In this document: piece after piece, positions 4,632-5,323 of the stretch
How positions within the stretch are numbered: the stretch's first letter is position 1
How the letters are laid out: every line of letters begins with the position of its first letter
Assembly: GCA_020249025.1 (NCBI GenBank)
Contig: JADCGM010000369.1
Span: forward strand, 1-5,323
Source: Alphaproteobacteria bacterium
GTDB lineage: Bacteria > Pseudomonadota > Alphaproteobacteria > Sphingomonadales > Sphingomonadaceae
Reading direction: 5' to 3'
DNA: 5,323 nt
Program-made: the position numbers and the translations under genes
The notes under the pieces: generated by a model
What the model was told of the DNA's origin: nothing
The model's database searches: none
The model's input: the letters and a program-made list of their open reading frames with translations, nothing else

Positions 4632-5323
4632 ATGTCCACCGCGCCCCTTCCCGATGCCGAGCCGCCCTATCTGCGGGGGCTCAATCCGCCGCAGCGGCAG
4701 GCGGTGCTGACGACCGACGGGCCGGTGCTGGTGCTGGCGGGCGCGGGCACCGGCAAGACCAAGGCGCTGACCGCGCGGCTGGCGCACCTCATCTACACCC
4801 GCCGCGCCTGGCCGTCGGAGATCCTCGCCGTCACCTTCACCAACAAGGCCGCGCGCGAGATGCAGCACCGCATCGGCGCGCTGCTCGGCGGGCCGGCGGA
4901 AGGGATGCCGTTTCTCGGCACCTTCCATTCGGTGGCGGCGCGGATGCTGCGGCGGCATGCCGAGCTCGTCGGGCTCAAATCCAACTTCACGATCCTCGAC
5001 ACCGACGACCAGCTGCGGCTGTTGAAGCAGCTCATCATCGCCGCCGATCTCGACGAGAAGCGCTGGCCGGCGCGGATGCTCGCCGGGCTGATCGACAAAT
5101 GGAAGAACCGGGGCTGGGTGCCGGCCAAGGTCCCGTCCGAGGAGGCCTTCGCATTCGGCGACGGCCGCGGGATCGAACTCTACACCGCCTATCAGCAGCG
5201 GCTGCAGACGCTGAACGCCTGCGACTTCGGCGATCTGCTGCTCCACATGCTGACGATCTTCACGACTCACGCCGACGTGCTCGCCGACTATCAGCAGCGC
5301 TTCAAATATGTGCTCGTCGACGA
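4632..5323 (+). CDS. UvrD/PcrA-type ATP-dependent DNA helicase, N-terminal part
   Basis: The right edge of the window truncates the gene after 230 codons and two bases. Visible superfamily 1A motifs in order: Q motif LNPPQRQAV (18-25, Gln21), Walker A GAGTGKT (37-43), motif Ia VTFTNKAAREM (67-77), motif Ib FLGTFHSVAARML (94-106), CDFGDLL (197-203), and the beginning of Walker B, VLVDE, at the cut. This is the 1A domain and most of 1B of a 3'-5' helicase acting in nucleotide excision and mismatch repair or replication restart. UvrD, PcrA and Rep cannot be separated without the C-terminal half, so the symbol is left blank; UvrD/PcrA is most likely. The ATG at 4632 is chosen because an in-frame TAA lies at 4620-4622; TTG at 4629 is the only earlier alternative. 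The ribosome binding site is weak (AGG close to the start). The 90-bp gap after gor shows no clear terminator or promoter. Confidence 0.93.
   Translation, partial: MSTAPLPDAEPPYLRGLNPPQRQAVLTTDGPVLVLAGAGTGKTKALTARLAHLIYTRRAWPSEILAVTFTNKAAREMQHRIGALLGGPAEGMPFLGTFHSVAARMLRRHAELVGLKSNFTILDTDDQLRLLKQLIIAADLDEKRWPARMLAGLIDKWKNRGWVPAKVPSEEAFAFGDGRGIELYTAYQQRLQTLNACDFGDLLLHMLTIFTTHADVLADYQQRFKYVLVD

Noticed and set aside
2994..5270. A 758-codon open frame on the minus strand across gor and the helicase gene
   Set aside because: It lies codon-for-codon opposite both real genes, so it would meet a stop only where they use TTA, CTA or TCA, codons that are rare at this GC content. Its product is rich in Arg, Ala, Asp, Gly and Val with no recognisable domain, while the plus-strand genes have every expected motif.

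Overview
The window is a high-GC, gene-dense stretch of what looks like an alphaproteobacterial chromosome, most likely a sphingomonad. The indicators are a class II-type EPSP synthase divergent from a FYDLN/TIGR02300-type zinc-ribbon protein (a family I associate with Alphaproteobacteria), a plant/alphaproteobacterial-type glutathione reductase active site (CVIRGC), and an EcfG-like promoter in front of a KGG-repeat stress gene. The lineage call is inference from these families and from base composition; no 16S rRNA is present.

Layout from left to right. (1) The 3' end of a PhoR-type sensor histidine kinase (+) meets aroA (-) tail to tail, and the two stop codons sit in one CCTAGG palindrome. 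(2) A 167-bp divergent intergenic region separates aroA from a 108-aa zinc-ribbon/acidic-tail protein (+). (3) A tRNA-Ala(GGC) follows with its own likely promoter and ends at a large symmetric hairpin. (4) That hairpin also faces the 3' end of a 65-aa KGG-motif general-stress protein (-), which has a probable EcfG sigma-factor promoter. (5) Divergent from it is a GFA-family zinc protein (+). Glutathione reductase gor (+) follows after a strong hairpin, and then the 5' two thirds of the N-terminal half of a UvrD/PcrA helicase (+), cut by the window edge inside the Walker B motif.

Functionally this is mostly housekeeping: phosphate sensing, aromatic amino acid synthesis, translation, thiol redox and DNA repair. 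A stress flavour runs through the KGG, GFA, gor and uvrD stretch. I see no mobile element, CRISPR array, prophage or defence system. The least explained item is the zinc-ribbon/acidic-tail protein. The most informative regulatory items are the EcfG-like promoter and the bidirectional terminator. Several long open frames are antisense or frame-shifted shadows of the real genes and are rejected below with reasons.
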